Origin: Campylobacter concisus
GTDB taxonomy: Bacteria; Campylobacterota; Campylobacteria; Campylobacterales; Campylobacteraceae
Assembly (NCBI RefSeq): GCF_002092855.1
Contig: NZ_LVLC01000001.1
Coordinates: 62,001-126,000 of the forward strand
Reading direction: 5' to 3'
Length of the DNA stretch: 64,000 bases
A model generated the notes under the pieces. The model saw only the letters and a list, made by a program, of their open reading frames with translations. It had not been told where the DNA came from and ran no database searches. A program made the translations under genes and the position numbers. Shown one piece after another: positions 37,559-46,247 of the stretch (positions are counted from its first letter, which is position 1; every line of letters starts with the position of its first letter).

Positions 37559-39421
37559 ATGAGTGAAAAATTTACCAGAAGAGAATTTCTACAAAGTGCC
37601 TGTATCAGCGTAGGTGCGCTAGCTACAACGGCTGGTGCGACCAACATTTTTGCTGGCGAGTTGCCAAAAGGCAATGAAAGTGGCTTACCATCTGTTGATG
37701 TGCTAATAATCGGCTCTGGTGGTGCTGGACTTCGTGCAGCAACAGCCGTTCGCAAGCAATATCCAAACTCAACCGTCGTTGTCGCTACAAAGATGATGCC
37801 ATCACGCAACGCAACCTGTATGGCGGAGGGCGGAATAAATGGCGTTACTGACTTTAGTAATGGCGATAGCTTCAAACTTCACGCTTATGACACAGTTAAA
37901 GGTGCAGCTTATCTTGCCGATCAAGATGCAGTTGTAAAATTTTGCGAGGCAGCAGGCGCAGTCATCCACGAGCTAGACCACAATGGCATGCTCTTTTCTC
38001 GTATAGATAATGGTGACGTGTCCCGTAAAGATAATGGCGATGTTGCTTTTCGCTTTATGGGTGGCGCTAGCAAAAAACGCTGTAACTACGCAGCTGATAA
38101 AACTGGTCACATTTTGATGCACGCTTGTCTTGACGACGCTATCACAGCTGGCGTTAAATTTCTAATGGATCATGAGCTGCTTGAGATCGGTCTTGAGGAC
38201 GGCAAGGTCGAAGGCGTCGTTCTTCGCAACATCCAAGATGGTCAAATTTATCCAGTTCTTTGCAAATCTCTAGTCATCGCAACTGGCGGATACACTAGAA
38301 TTTTCTATAACCGCACATCAGTTCCATTTATAGCAACTGGTGATGGCATCGCTGCTGCGCTTAAAGCAGGTCTTGGTTTTGAAGACCCTGAGATGCTTCA
38401 GTTTCACCCAACTGGCGTTCAAAATGGTGGCACACTAATCACAGAAGCTGCTCGCGGCGAGGGTGGATACTTACTAAACAACAAGGGCGAGCGCTTTATG
38501 AAAAACTATCACGAAAAGATGGAGCTAGCTCCTCGTGACGTCGTCGCTCGTGCGATCGAGACAGAAATTCGCGAAGGCAGAGGCTTTGGTGAGGGTATGA
38601 GCGCTTACGTGCTTTGTGACGTTCGCCACCTTGGCAAAGATACCATTATGAAAAAGCTTCCAAAAATTCGCCACACAGCTATGCTTTTCCAAAATATCGA
38701 TCTAATCGAGCAACCAGTGCCTATCCGTCCAACAGCTCACTACTCAATGGGTGGCATAGAGGTAGCTAAATTTGATGATATGAGCACAAAAATTCCTGGA
38801 ATTTATGTAGGTGGCGAGGCTTCATGCGTATCTATCCACGGTGCAAACCGCCTTGGTGGCAACAGCCTAACTGACGCAGTTGTAACTGGCGATCTAGCTG
38901 GCAAAGGTGCTGGTGCTTACGCTCAAAATGCAAAATTTGCAAGCGGCAAAAAGACTTCTGAGCTAGCAAAAATGTGGCAAGATAAATTTAAATCTATCGC
39001 AACAGGCGAGGGCGGTGTGAACGACATGTACGCACTTCGTGAAGAGCTTGGTAAAAACAACTGGGATCTAATGGGTATCTTTAGAACTGGTGCAAAACTT
39101 GATCAGCTCTCTAAAAATTTAGAAGCTATCCAAGCAAAATATGACACTATCAAAGTGCCAAATCAAAACCCAGTCATGAACACAGCATTTACTGACTATG
39201 TCGAGCTTGGCAACCTTATACTTCTTTCTCGTGCAGCATGCCTTGCAGCTCAAAATCGTCTTGAGAGCCGTGGTGCTCACACAAGAGAGGACTATCCAAA
39301 AAGAGATGATGTAAATTTCTTAAAACACAGCATAGTCACACTAAAAGACGGCAAGCTTGAACTTAGTTACAAAGACGTTGTGACAGGCATATTTTCACTT
39401 GACGGCAAGAAGCCAGAGTAA
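37559..39421 (+). CDS. mfrA: Periplasmic methylmenaquinol:fumarate reductase, flavoprotein subunit
   Basis: MfrA is the catalytic FAD subunit of the periplasm-facing fumarate reductase of Campylobacter and Wolinella (formerly annotated sdhA). The twin-arginine signal TRREFLQSA (residues 6-14), cleaved near NIFAGE, distinguishes it from cytoplasmic FrdA. It then shows the FAD-binding VLIIGSGGAGLRAAT, the MAEGGIN histidyl-FAD region, LQFHPTG, TEAARGEGGYLLN, PTAHYSMGGIEV and GANRLGGNSLTDA. 620 residues is full length. It accepts electrons from MfrB and reduces fumarate outside the inner membrane, which pairs well with H2 oxidation by HydABC. Confidence 0.95.
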   Translation: MSEKFTRREFLQSACISVGALATTAGATNIFAGELPKGNESGLPSVDVLIIGSGGAGLRAATAVRKQYPNSTVVVATKMMPSRNATCMAEGGINGVTDFSNGDSFKLHAYDTVKGAAYLADQDAVVKFCEAAGAVIHELDHNGMLFSRIDNGDVSRKDNGDVAFRFMGGASKKRCNYAADKTGHILMHACLDDAITAGVKFLMDHELLEIGLEDGKVEGVVLRNIQDGQIYPVLCKSLVIATGGYTRIFYNRTSVPFIATGDGIAAALKAGLGFEDPEMLQFHPTGVQNGGTLITEAARGEGGYLLNNKGERFMKNYHEKMELAPRDVVARAIETEIREGRGFGEGMSAYVLCDVRHLGKDTIMKKLPKIRHTAMLFQNIDLIEQPVPIRPTAHYSMGGIEVAKFDDMSTKIPGIYVGGEASCVSIHGANRLGGNSLTDAVVTGDLAGKGAGAYAQNAKFASGKKTSELAKMWQDKFKSIATGEGGVNDMYALREELGKNNWDLMGIFRTGAKLDQLSKNLEAIQAKYDTIKVPNQNPVMNTAFTDYVELGNLILLSRAACLAAQNRLESRGAHTREDYPKRDDVNFLKHSIVTLKDGKLELSYKDVVTGIFSLDGKKPE

Positions 39422-39430
39422 GGAGCTAGG

Positions 39431-40396
39431 ATGAAAATTATTATCGACCGCTTTGACGGAACTAAAAAATATGAATCAACTTATGAGCTAACAAATGAAG
39501 AGATCAAAGGCAAAACTCTTTTAACAGTGCTTCTTGATATCAAACAAAAAAAGGATGCGACGTTAAATTTCACAGCATCTTGCCGTTCAGCGATATGCGG
39601 TGCGTGCGCTGTTAGAGTAAATGGCCACTCATATCTAGCCTGTGATACGAAGATGAATGAGCTTTTGGCTGAGTATGACAATCCAGAGAGTATAAGAATT
39701 TCTCCACTTGGAAATTTCAGGGTCATCTCTGATCTTATGGTGGACTGGGAGCCAAGTATCGAAAATTTACGCAAGATAAAGCCTAGCATTACTGCTAAGT
39801 CAGAATTTAGCGCAGAAAAAGGCTGTAAGCAAAGTCAAAAAGAGTATGAAAAAGTAGCGCTTGAATGGGACTGCATACTTTGCGGTGCGTGCGCTAGTGA
39901 GTGTAATAAACTTGAAGCTGATGCGAGCGATTATATGCAGCCATTTGTATTTGTGCATGCTTATAGAGCGGCATTTGACTCACGTAGCAAAGATCCTATG
40001 CCGCATCTAAAACCAGCTATCGATAATGGCCTTTGGATGTGTGTAAAATGCCAAGAGTGCGCTGATCGCTGTCCAAAAGGTATAAGTGCATGCAAAGATA
40101 TAACTGATCTTCGCATTATGGCTATGCAAAAAGGCTTTGATGATGGTATGGGACCAGATCACGCTGAGGCGTTCTTAACCGATCTAGTTGATGGCTCAGG
40201 CAGACTAAATGAGATCAAGCTTGCACTTCGCTCTGAGGGAGTATTTAAAAATATGGGCAAAATGGATATTGCTGCAAATTTAATGCTTGCAGGTAAGATG
40301 AATCCGCTTCATATCTTTGGTGAAGAGGACATAGAAGGACATGATGATCTAGTAAAAATGATAAATGCGGCTCGCAAAGCTGCTAGTAAGGAGTAA
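39431..40396 (+). CDS. mfrB: Methylmenaquinol:fumarate reductase, iron-sulfur subunit
   Basis: MfrB relays electrons from MfrE to MfrA. An N-terminal [2Fe-2S] domain with CRSAICGACAVRVNG (about residues 54-68) is followed by a domain with two further cysteine clusters, CILCGACASECNK and CVKCQECADRCPKG. At 321 residues it is longer than cytoplasmic FrdB. It has no signal sequence and so probably rides with MfrA through the Tat system. It starts 9 bases after mfrA and stops 2 bases before mfrE. Confidence 0.94.
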   Translation: MKIIIDRFDGTKKYESTYELTNEEIKGKTLLTVLLDIKQKKDATLNFTASCRSAICGACAVRVNGHSYLACDTKMNELLAEYDNPESIRISPLGNFRVISDLMVDWEPSIENLRKIKPSITAKSEFSAEKGCKQSQKEYEKVALEWDCILCGACASECNKLEADASDYMQPFVFVHAYRAAFDSRSKDPMPHLKPAIDNGLWMCVKCQECADRCPKGISACKDITDLRIMAMQKGFDDGMGPDHAEAFLTDLVDGSGRLNEIKLALRSEGVFKNMGKMDIAANLMLAGKMNPLHIFGEEDIEGHDDLVKMINAARKAASKE

Positions 40397-40398
40397 TT

Positions 40399-41256
40399 AT
40401 GCAAAACGAATTCGCTTTTTTCCCAGGATGCGTACTCTCTCAAGCAGCTAAAGAGGCTAAGATGTCGCTTGAGGCTATCGCTCCGATACTTGGCTGGAAG
40501 CTTCACGAGATAAAGGGCTGGAGCTGCTGTGGTGCCCAACAAGCACAAGACGTCGATCCTATCGCTACGCTTGTGGCAAATGCTAGAAATATAGCACTTG
40601 CAGAGCAGATGAATATGCCTATGCTTACGACATGCTCAACTTGTATGCTAACTCTAACAAGAGCTAAAACTACGCTTGATAAGGGTGCAAAGGACCGCAT
40701 AAATACTTTCTTGGCTGAGGGCAATATGAAATATAATGGCTCAACCGAGATCACAAGCCTTCTTTGGGTGCTTTATCAAAACATAGAAACGCTAAGAGCA
40801 AAGGTTGTTAAACCACTTAGTGGGCTAAAAGTAGCGCTATTTTACGGCTGTCATAGCCTAAGACCTGAAAAAGATCTTCATAACAGGGAAAGCTCAGTCA
40901 ATCCAAAGAGCTTTGAAACCGTTGTAAGTGCACTTGGTGCTACTATTGTGCCATTTGAGAAAAGACTTGACTGCTGCGGATTCCACGCTAGTTATCCAGC
41001 CGGCACATCTGTAAGAAAAATGTCAAGCCAAATCGTAAATAATGCCGATGAAAACGGCGCTGACGTAGTTGTCACACCATGCCCACTTTGTCAAATGCAG
41101 CTTGACATCTACCAAGAGAGATATCAAGATGAGAATTACTCAGATGTTAGAAAACCTATCATCCACCTCTCTCAGCTTGTAGGTCTTGCACTTGGACTAT
41201 CTGTCGAAGATCTAGGACTTGATCTAAACATCATCGACGCTACTAAGATAGCGTAA
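40399..41256 (+). CDS. mfrE: Methylmenaquinol:fumarate reductase, CCG-domain membrane subunit
   Basis: MfrE is the SdhE/HdrB-like subunit that links the complex to the quinone pool in place of a haem b anchor. The 285 residues carry two cysteine-rich CCG domains: FFPGCVLSQ with GWSCCGAQQ and CSTCMLTLT, then FYGCHSLRP with LDCCGFHAS and CPLCQMQLD. These bind a special [4Fe-4S] cluster in related proteins. It ends the mfrABE operon and is followed by a terminator. Confidence 0.94.
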   Translation: MQNEFAFFPGCVLSQAAKEAKMSLEAIAPILGWKLHEIKGWSCCGAQQAQDVDPIATLVANARNIALAEQMNMPMLTTCSTCMLTLTRAKTTLDKGAKDRINTFLAEGNMKYNGSTEITSLLWVLYQNIETLRAKVVKPLSGLKVALFYGCHSLRPEKDLHNRESSVNPKSFETVVSALGATIVPFEKRLDCCGFHASYPAGTSVRKMSSQIVNNADENGADVVVTPCPLCQMQLDIYQERYQDENYSDVRKPIIHLSQLVGLALGLSVEDLGLDLNIIDATKIA

Positions 41257-41261
41257 ATTTA

Positions 41262-41283
41262 TCCCACGTCCTTTGGCGTGGGA
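41262..41283 (+). terminator. Terminator after mfrE
   Basis: TCCCACG pairs with CGTGGGA around an 8-base loop and is flanked by AT-rich arms that extend the stem. It lies 6 bases past the mfrE stop. Confidence 0.75.
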
Positions 41284-41428
41284 AATTCTTAAAATTTATT
41301 TTTCTATTACAAACAAAGCAAATTTGGCATTTTATAAAAATTTTAATTTATTTTTTAATATAAAAATGGGTCAAAAATAATAAAATTTATTATGTAAATT
41401 CTTTTATTTATATAAAATATTTTTTAGC

Positions 41429-41434
41429 TATAAT
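41429..41434 (+). promoter_or_regulatory. -10 element before the large surface protein
   Basis: A perfect TATAAT, about 48 bases before ATG 41482, follows an AT-rich tract. AAAGGA at 41470-41475 is the ribosome binding site. With terminators on both sides, the surface protein gene is probably a single transcription unit. Confidence 0.55.
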
Positions 41435-41481
41435 CGCGTGAAATTTTAAATGGATTGATTATTAAATTTAAAGGACTAAAT

Positions 41482-44400
41482 ATGCAAAACGTTGGTATAG
41501 TCGCAAAAATAAGTGGAAAAGTATTTGTAAAACGCAATGAAAAGTTGATCGCACTAAAACAGGGAGATGAGATATTTTTAGGCGACGAGATCATAACACA
41601 AAGCAGCGGTGATACAGTCGTTATAAATTTCTATCACGCTTCGCCTATTGCGCTACTTGAGCCCCAAACTATCGTCATCACAAAAGAGCTATCAAAAGCA
41701 AATTTTAATACGCAAGGCAGCGAAGCCCAGATAGAAGAAGATAAGAGAAATTTTCTTGTTGAGAATGAAGAAACAAAAAACAAAGGCGAAGACGACAGCT
41801 CTCATAATGCAAGTCATAGTTCTCATGGCTCAAACCACGGTAGTAGCTTTGCAAGCATAAATGGTTTAAATTTTGATACACAAGGTCATATCTCAAATAT
41901 TATTAGTGTTGATGGTGGTGCGGTTGTACTGCCAGTCATATTAAAAGAGTCGGCATTGGCACATAGGTCTATTAGCGGTGCGGTAGCAGCGGTAGAGCAA
42001 AAAGAGAGTATTCCGGTTATTGCAGCACCAAGTGTTAGAATTTTAAAAGACATTGATGGCGACGGCTATATAAATATTGCAGAAGCAGGCGGCGATGCAA
42101 ATCATACTGGCATGGCGGTTACTTTTAATAATGACTTCAAGCCAAACGACAAAGTGACATTGGAAGTCGAAAATAACGGTGTAAAGACCATGCTTGTTTA
42201 TAAGGTTGATCAAGCTGGCACAAGCGTGATAAATATAAATAATCCAAGTGAAATTTTACCTATTTCGTCAAATGCCACAAACCCAGAGCAAAAAGAATTT
42301 ATCATTCCAAGTGTCGCTGTCACTCCAAATGCTACATTTAGTGTAAATTCTAGTATCACTCTAGCAAATGGCACTAACTCATCTGTGGCAAAGGCAACTG
42401 TAAGCGTTGATACAATCACTCCGACTCTTGGCTTCAAAAAGGTCGTTTTGGGAAAAGATTTAAACCGAGATGGCGTCATAGATGCAAGTGAGAATAGCTT
42501 TAATCCAACAATTAGCACGCCAAGTGATGATGCCAAGATCATCTTGTCGCCAAATATGAAAATAGGTGATAAGATAAAGCTAACGGCTACCGATCCTGAC
42601 GGAACTTTACATGAAAAGGTACTGGTTAAAACATCAGGCAATATGCTTGTAGATAAAGAGAGTGGCGAGAGCTATCCGCTCACAAGTGAGAGTGGTGGAA
42701 ATGTCGGTTTTAACGTAGCAAATGCGGTTAAAATTTCATCTTCAACTCCAACAAATGTAAATATCCAAATGATAAGTAAGTCGGGCAATCCAGGTGTAAT
42801 TGAAACCATAACCATAGCAAACAATAACGATCCAATCACTGTTTTTACTCTTGATGATAATAAAGATGGGATTATAAATTTAGCTGAACTCACAAAAAGT
42901 GGCGGTACGGCCTTATCGATAGATATTTATATACCAAACAATGCCGTAGTTGGCGATAAGATCCGTATAAAAGTTGATGATCCAGCTAGCACACCAACAA
43001 GTGTAACAAAGACATATACTATCGCACCTGACGGACTTAGTGCTACACTTGATGGTGGTACAGAGATCATTCCTATCGAGAATGGCAAGATCACAATCAC
43101 TGATCCAACAAACTCGAGCGATCCAAGCATAAAAAGGCTAAGTACGACGATCATTGATGGCACGACTGGCACCCCCAAAGCTTCAAGCGTGAGTGAAATT
43201 TCAAGTGACATAGTTGCACCTATAAGATCTCCGCATGTGCAGTTTGCAAAAGATGGCGATAAAGACGGCATTCTAACTAGCAAGGAGAGTGGTTTTAGTC
43301 CTGATGGCGTAAAGACATCTATAAAGATAAAAATTCCAAACGATGCAAAAGATGGTGATAAATTTGAGATAGATATCGCAGGAAGTGATGGTAAAACAGA
43401 TAAAATCACTATTAAAATTTCTCAAAACGCATCTGGTGTATATAGTGCCACGAGAGATGATGGTGCGCCTATTAGTGTAAATAATGGTACCATAGAGACC
43501 ACCACAAGACTTTATGGGCTTACGACAAATTTTACAACTACATTTACTGACAAAGCTGGCAATAAAGCAGCCCCAGTCACAGACAAGATAACTCTAGATA
43601 ATAGCATAAAGGTGCAGTTTGCAAGGGATAATGATGGTGATGGACTGATAGATAGTATCACAACTCCTTCTGGCTCGTCATCAACTCAAAGCGATCTTGA
43701 TATCTACCTGCCTAATAATACAAAACCAGGAAGCAGTATAAACGTCACGATATCAACTCCTACCATACCATCTGTTACAACAACTGTCAAATATACCATA
43801 AGCGACGATGGATTAACAGCCGTACCAAGTGATGGTTCGGCACCGCTTCCAATAGCCGGTGGTAAATTTAGCATACCAGACGTTCCTATTTCTATGGATC
43901 ATTCTACGCCGGTTAGAGCGACTATCACAACACCTGGCGAGGCTACGACGACTGATGGTATCCGTGGTAGATTATTTGACTTTGGAATTTTAGAGTATAT
44001 TGACGATGTAAAGCTTGCCACGCAGATAGATGGAGGAGTTATAAATATCGCAAAATACTTAAGGGCAGGAGATAATGAAAAAGTTATTCAGAAAAATAAC
44101 TTTGATAATGAGAGCAAAACTATAAAAGAGTACAATATTTCTCTTACTAACGATGAGCAGCCAAATATAGTCTTTGGTGTAGACCGTGCTCCTGGAACCA
44201 AGCTTCGTTTAGTTCTTGAAGATGATCATGGTAATGCTAAAATTTTACCAAACGGACAAAATTATATAGATCTAGTTGTAGGTGCGGACAAGCGTGTAAA
44301 TATGGACTTTGAAGCGCTTGGGATAAAGCTAGATGAAAGATACTCAAATATTAGAGCGACTGTTTTAAAGAGTGATGAAACAAAAGATGATGATCTCTTG

Positions 44401-46188
44401 GTCCGAGTCGATCTTGATGCTACTCCAGATGCGATAGCTACACCAAATGCCACGTCTAATGTTACTAGTGTAGATATTTCAGGTAGTATTGGAACCGACT
44501 CAAATGGCAACAATACTCTTAATAAAAATACCATAAATAAAGTCGATCTTTATGACTTGCTAAATTCTGTTCACAAAAGCTCGTCTCTTGATAATACACA
44601 TAGCTATTCTGAAAATTTTGCCCTATCAGCCAATAGCACTGGGGCAAATTTTATGATAAAAAATTCTGACGCCGCAGGAAACGTATCTATTAGCACTGTT
44701 ACATTTATTGGCAACAGCGGTCTTGATGCTGATATGTGGTTTTACAACTACGTAGATCCGTCATGGAGAGCTAGAGTTGGTAACAATTCTGGTGTTTATA
44801 GTACGCAAGGCGGCAAGCCTATCTATAAAAACTATATGGAAATTTATTCTCCAAGCGCCTCTACTACCTACGATGTTGTGCAGTTTGCTTCAGGAACACA
44901 CTATAAGACTTTGTCTAATCAAGGAAATATGCATGCGGAGGATCTAGCTAGAGTTGGTAGGCATGAAGATAGTGCTTTATATGATGCGTCTAATCCATAT
45001 GCACCAAAGAAATTTAGAAATGGCGTCGATACTGCTGCTGGCACTGGTGACAATATAGGCTTTGCAAATGGTGTTTTAAAAGGTAGACCCGGCAACTATA
45101 CTCTTGGTGAGTCAAATCCTGTTGGTTCTGATCTTGTTATGAAGATGAATGGCTGGATATATGTAAGTGCACCTGGAATATACTCTGTAAGAGCAGCAGA
45201 TTTGCATAACTATGCAGAGCTTACTATAAATGGAACGACACAAAAATTTGGAAGTCCAACAACATATATAAACCCGACGACGGAAGCATCGTATGGTAAA
45301 AATGGTCAGTGGTGGAGTAGAGATTTTACATTTGATAAAGCTGGTTTTTATAAACTTGATATGGAGTATATGGACGGAACTGGTGAGATGAACTTATCTT
45401 TATATATGCTTCCAAAAAGTGTAGCAAACACTTATGGCCCCCAAGATCCGTATCCTTCATCTATGTTGGTTGGAGCACAAGGTAGTGGCACGCATCTCTT
45501 TAGCAACAATTACGTTGAAGCACTTATTCAAAATGGACATCTAAAAAAGATAGGGACTACAAATTCTTACGAGCTAAGTGACGCTAGTAAATACGGCGAA
45601 TCAAATTTTGGCGATCTAGTATATCTAAGACAAGAGGGCGATATAAAAGGTGATAACCTAGACGATGCCTTTGTTTATAGTAAAGGTAGGGCGATAGACG
45701 GCAGAGGTGGTGTGGATACTCTGATAGTCGTTGATGATGTGGATTTTTCAAATTTAGATAACGTTAAAAAGATAAATAACTTTGAAAAGATCCAGCTAGG
45801 CAGTGCCGATCAAGCGGTATCTATAAAATTTAGCCCAGATGGTGTCTTTGATATTATTGATAGCAGAAACACAAGGGATGCAAGCAATAGTGCAGCTAGT
45901 GAGAGTGTAAATACGGTACTAAAAGTCATAGGCGACAGCAAAGACCTAGTACAGCTCACACATGACTTTGTAAAAGCTACAAAAGCTGATGTTGCTACAC
46001 TAAATAGAAAACATAGTGTTGTAGGTGATATGTACAACAAAGTAGATGTTACAAGTGAGGGTGATGCAGTAAATCAAGTATATAAAGCGACATTTAATCG
46101 CCAAGAAACTATCAATGGAAATACAATAAACACAAGACACACTGTTTTTCTTGAGATACAAGATGGCGTACAGGTCGATTTATTATAG
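41482..46188 (+). CDS. Giant repeat surface protein (LapA/BapA-like) with PA14-like domain
   Basis: This acidic protein of 1568 residues has no Sec signal, as in type I-secreted adhesins. Residues 3-75 (VGIVAKISGKVFVKRNEKL, QGDEIFLGDEIIT) look like the retention module that holds LapA-type adhesins in the outer-membrane pore. A His/Ser-rich linker (about 105-125) and a di-alanine at 169-170 (GAVAAVEQ) follow. Five units of about 130 residues each open with a calcium loop of DxDxDG type (D190, D326, D458, D591, D716). A PA14-like domain spans about 1083-1310 (WFYNYVDPSWRARV, GWIYVSAPGIYSVR, GFYKLDMEY). The final 220 residues resemble T1SS C-terminal regions. Likely a calcium-stiffened adhesin. 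No exporter, LapD or LapG gene is adjacent. Confidence 0.75.
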   Translation: MQNVGIVAKISGKVFVKRNEKLIALKQGDEIFLGDEIITQSSGDTVVINFYHASPIALLEPQTIVITKELSKANFNTQGSEAQIEEDKRNFLVENEETKNKGEDDSSHNASHSSHGSNHGSSFASINGLNFDTQGHISNIISVDGGAVVLPVILKESALAHRSISGAVAAVEQKESIPVIAAPSVRILKDIDGDGYINIAEAGGDANHTGMAVTFNNDFKPNDKVTLEVENNGVKTMLVYKVDQAGTSVININNPSEILPISSNATNPEQKEFIIPSVAVTPNATFSVNSSITLANGTNSSVAKATVSVDTITPTLGFKKVVLGKDLNRDGVIDASENSFNPTISTPSDDAKIILSPNMKIGDKIKLTATDPDGTLHEKVLVKTSGNMLVDKESGESYPLTSESGGNVGFNVANAVKISSSTPTNVNIQMISKSGNPGVIETITIANNNDPITVFTLDDNKDGIINLAELTKSGGTALSIDIYIPNNAVVGDKIRIKVDDPASTPTSVTKTYTIAPDGLSATLDGGTEIIPIENGKITITDPTNSSDPSIKRLSTTIIDGTTGTPKASSVSEISSDIVAPIRSPHVQFAKDGDKDGILTSKESGFSPDGVKTSIKIKIPNDAKDGDKFEIDIAGSDGKTDKITIKISQNASGVYSATRDDGAPISVNNGTIETTTRLYGLTTNFTTTFTDKAGNKAAPVTDKITLDNSIKVQFARDNDGDGLIDSITTPSGSSSTQSDLDIYLPNNTKPGSSINVTISTPTIPSVTTTVKYTISDDGLTAVPSDGSAPLPIAGGKFSIPDVPISMDHSTPVRATITTPGEATTTDGIRGRLFDFGILEYIDDVKLATQIDGGVINIAKYLRAGDNEKVIQKNNFDNESKTIKEYNISLTNDEQPNIVFGVDRAPGTKLRLVLEDDHGNAKILPNGQNYIDLVVGADKRVNMDFEALGIKLDERYSNIRATVLKSDETKDDDLLVRVDLDATPDAIATPNATSNVTSVDISGSIGTDSNGNNTLNKNTINKVDLYDLLNSVHKSSSLDNTHSYSENFALSANSTGANFMIKNSDAAGNVSISTVTFIGNSGLDADMWFYNYVDPSWRARVGNNSGVYSTQGGKPIYKNYMEIYSPSASTTYDVVQFASGTHYKTLSNQGNMHAEDLARVGRHEDSALYDASNPYAPKKFRNGVDTAAGTGDNIGFANGVLKGRPGNYTLGESNPVGSDLVMKMNGWIYVSAPGIYSVRAADLHNYAELTINGTTQKFGSPTTYINPTTEASYGKNGQWWSRDFTFDKAGFYKLDMEYMDGTGEMNLSLYMLPKSVANTYGPQDPYPSSMLVGAQGSGTHLFSNNYVEALIQNGHLKKIGTTNSYELSDASKYGESNFGDLVYLRQEGDIKGDNLDDAFVYSKGRAIDGRGGVDTLIVVDDVDFSNLDNVKKINNFEKIQLGSADQAVSIKFSPDGVFDIIDSRNTRDASNSAASESVNTVLKVIGDSKDLVQLTHDFVKATKADVATLNRKHSVVGDMYNKVDVTSEGDAVNQVYKATFNRQETINGNTINTRHTVFLEIQDGVQVDLL
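42049..44000 (+). repeat. Five degenerate ~400-bp repeats with calcium-loop starts
   Basis: Loops DIDGDGYI, DLNRDGVI, DDNKDGII, DGDKDGIL and DNDGDGLI begin near 42049, 42457, 42853, 43252 and 43627, spaced 408, 396, 399 and 375 bases. Between them the units share phrases such as PNxxxxGDKI and an Ig-like strand pattern. The DNA is well diverged, so these are old protein repeats and not recent duplications. Confidence 0.75.
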
Positions 46189-46215
46189 GGAATTTTAAAT
46201 TTATAGAAGTAGGTT

Positions 46216-46241
46216 AAAGCCCAAAATTTCTTTTGGGCTTT
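46216..46241 (+). terminator. Bidirectional terminator between the surface protein and htpG
   Basis: AAAGCCCAAAA pairs perfectly with TTTTGGGCTTT around TTTC. Flanking A and T residues allow it to serve both the plus-strand surface protein gene and the minus-strand htpG, whose ends converge here. Confidence 0.8.
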
Positions 46242-46247
46242 ATAAAA

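Noticed and set aside
41482..46188. Phage tail fibre or horizontally acquired island
   Set aside because: The flanks are core genes (mfrE, htpG) with their own terminators, there are no phage or mobility genes, and base composition resembles the neighbours.
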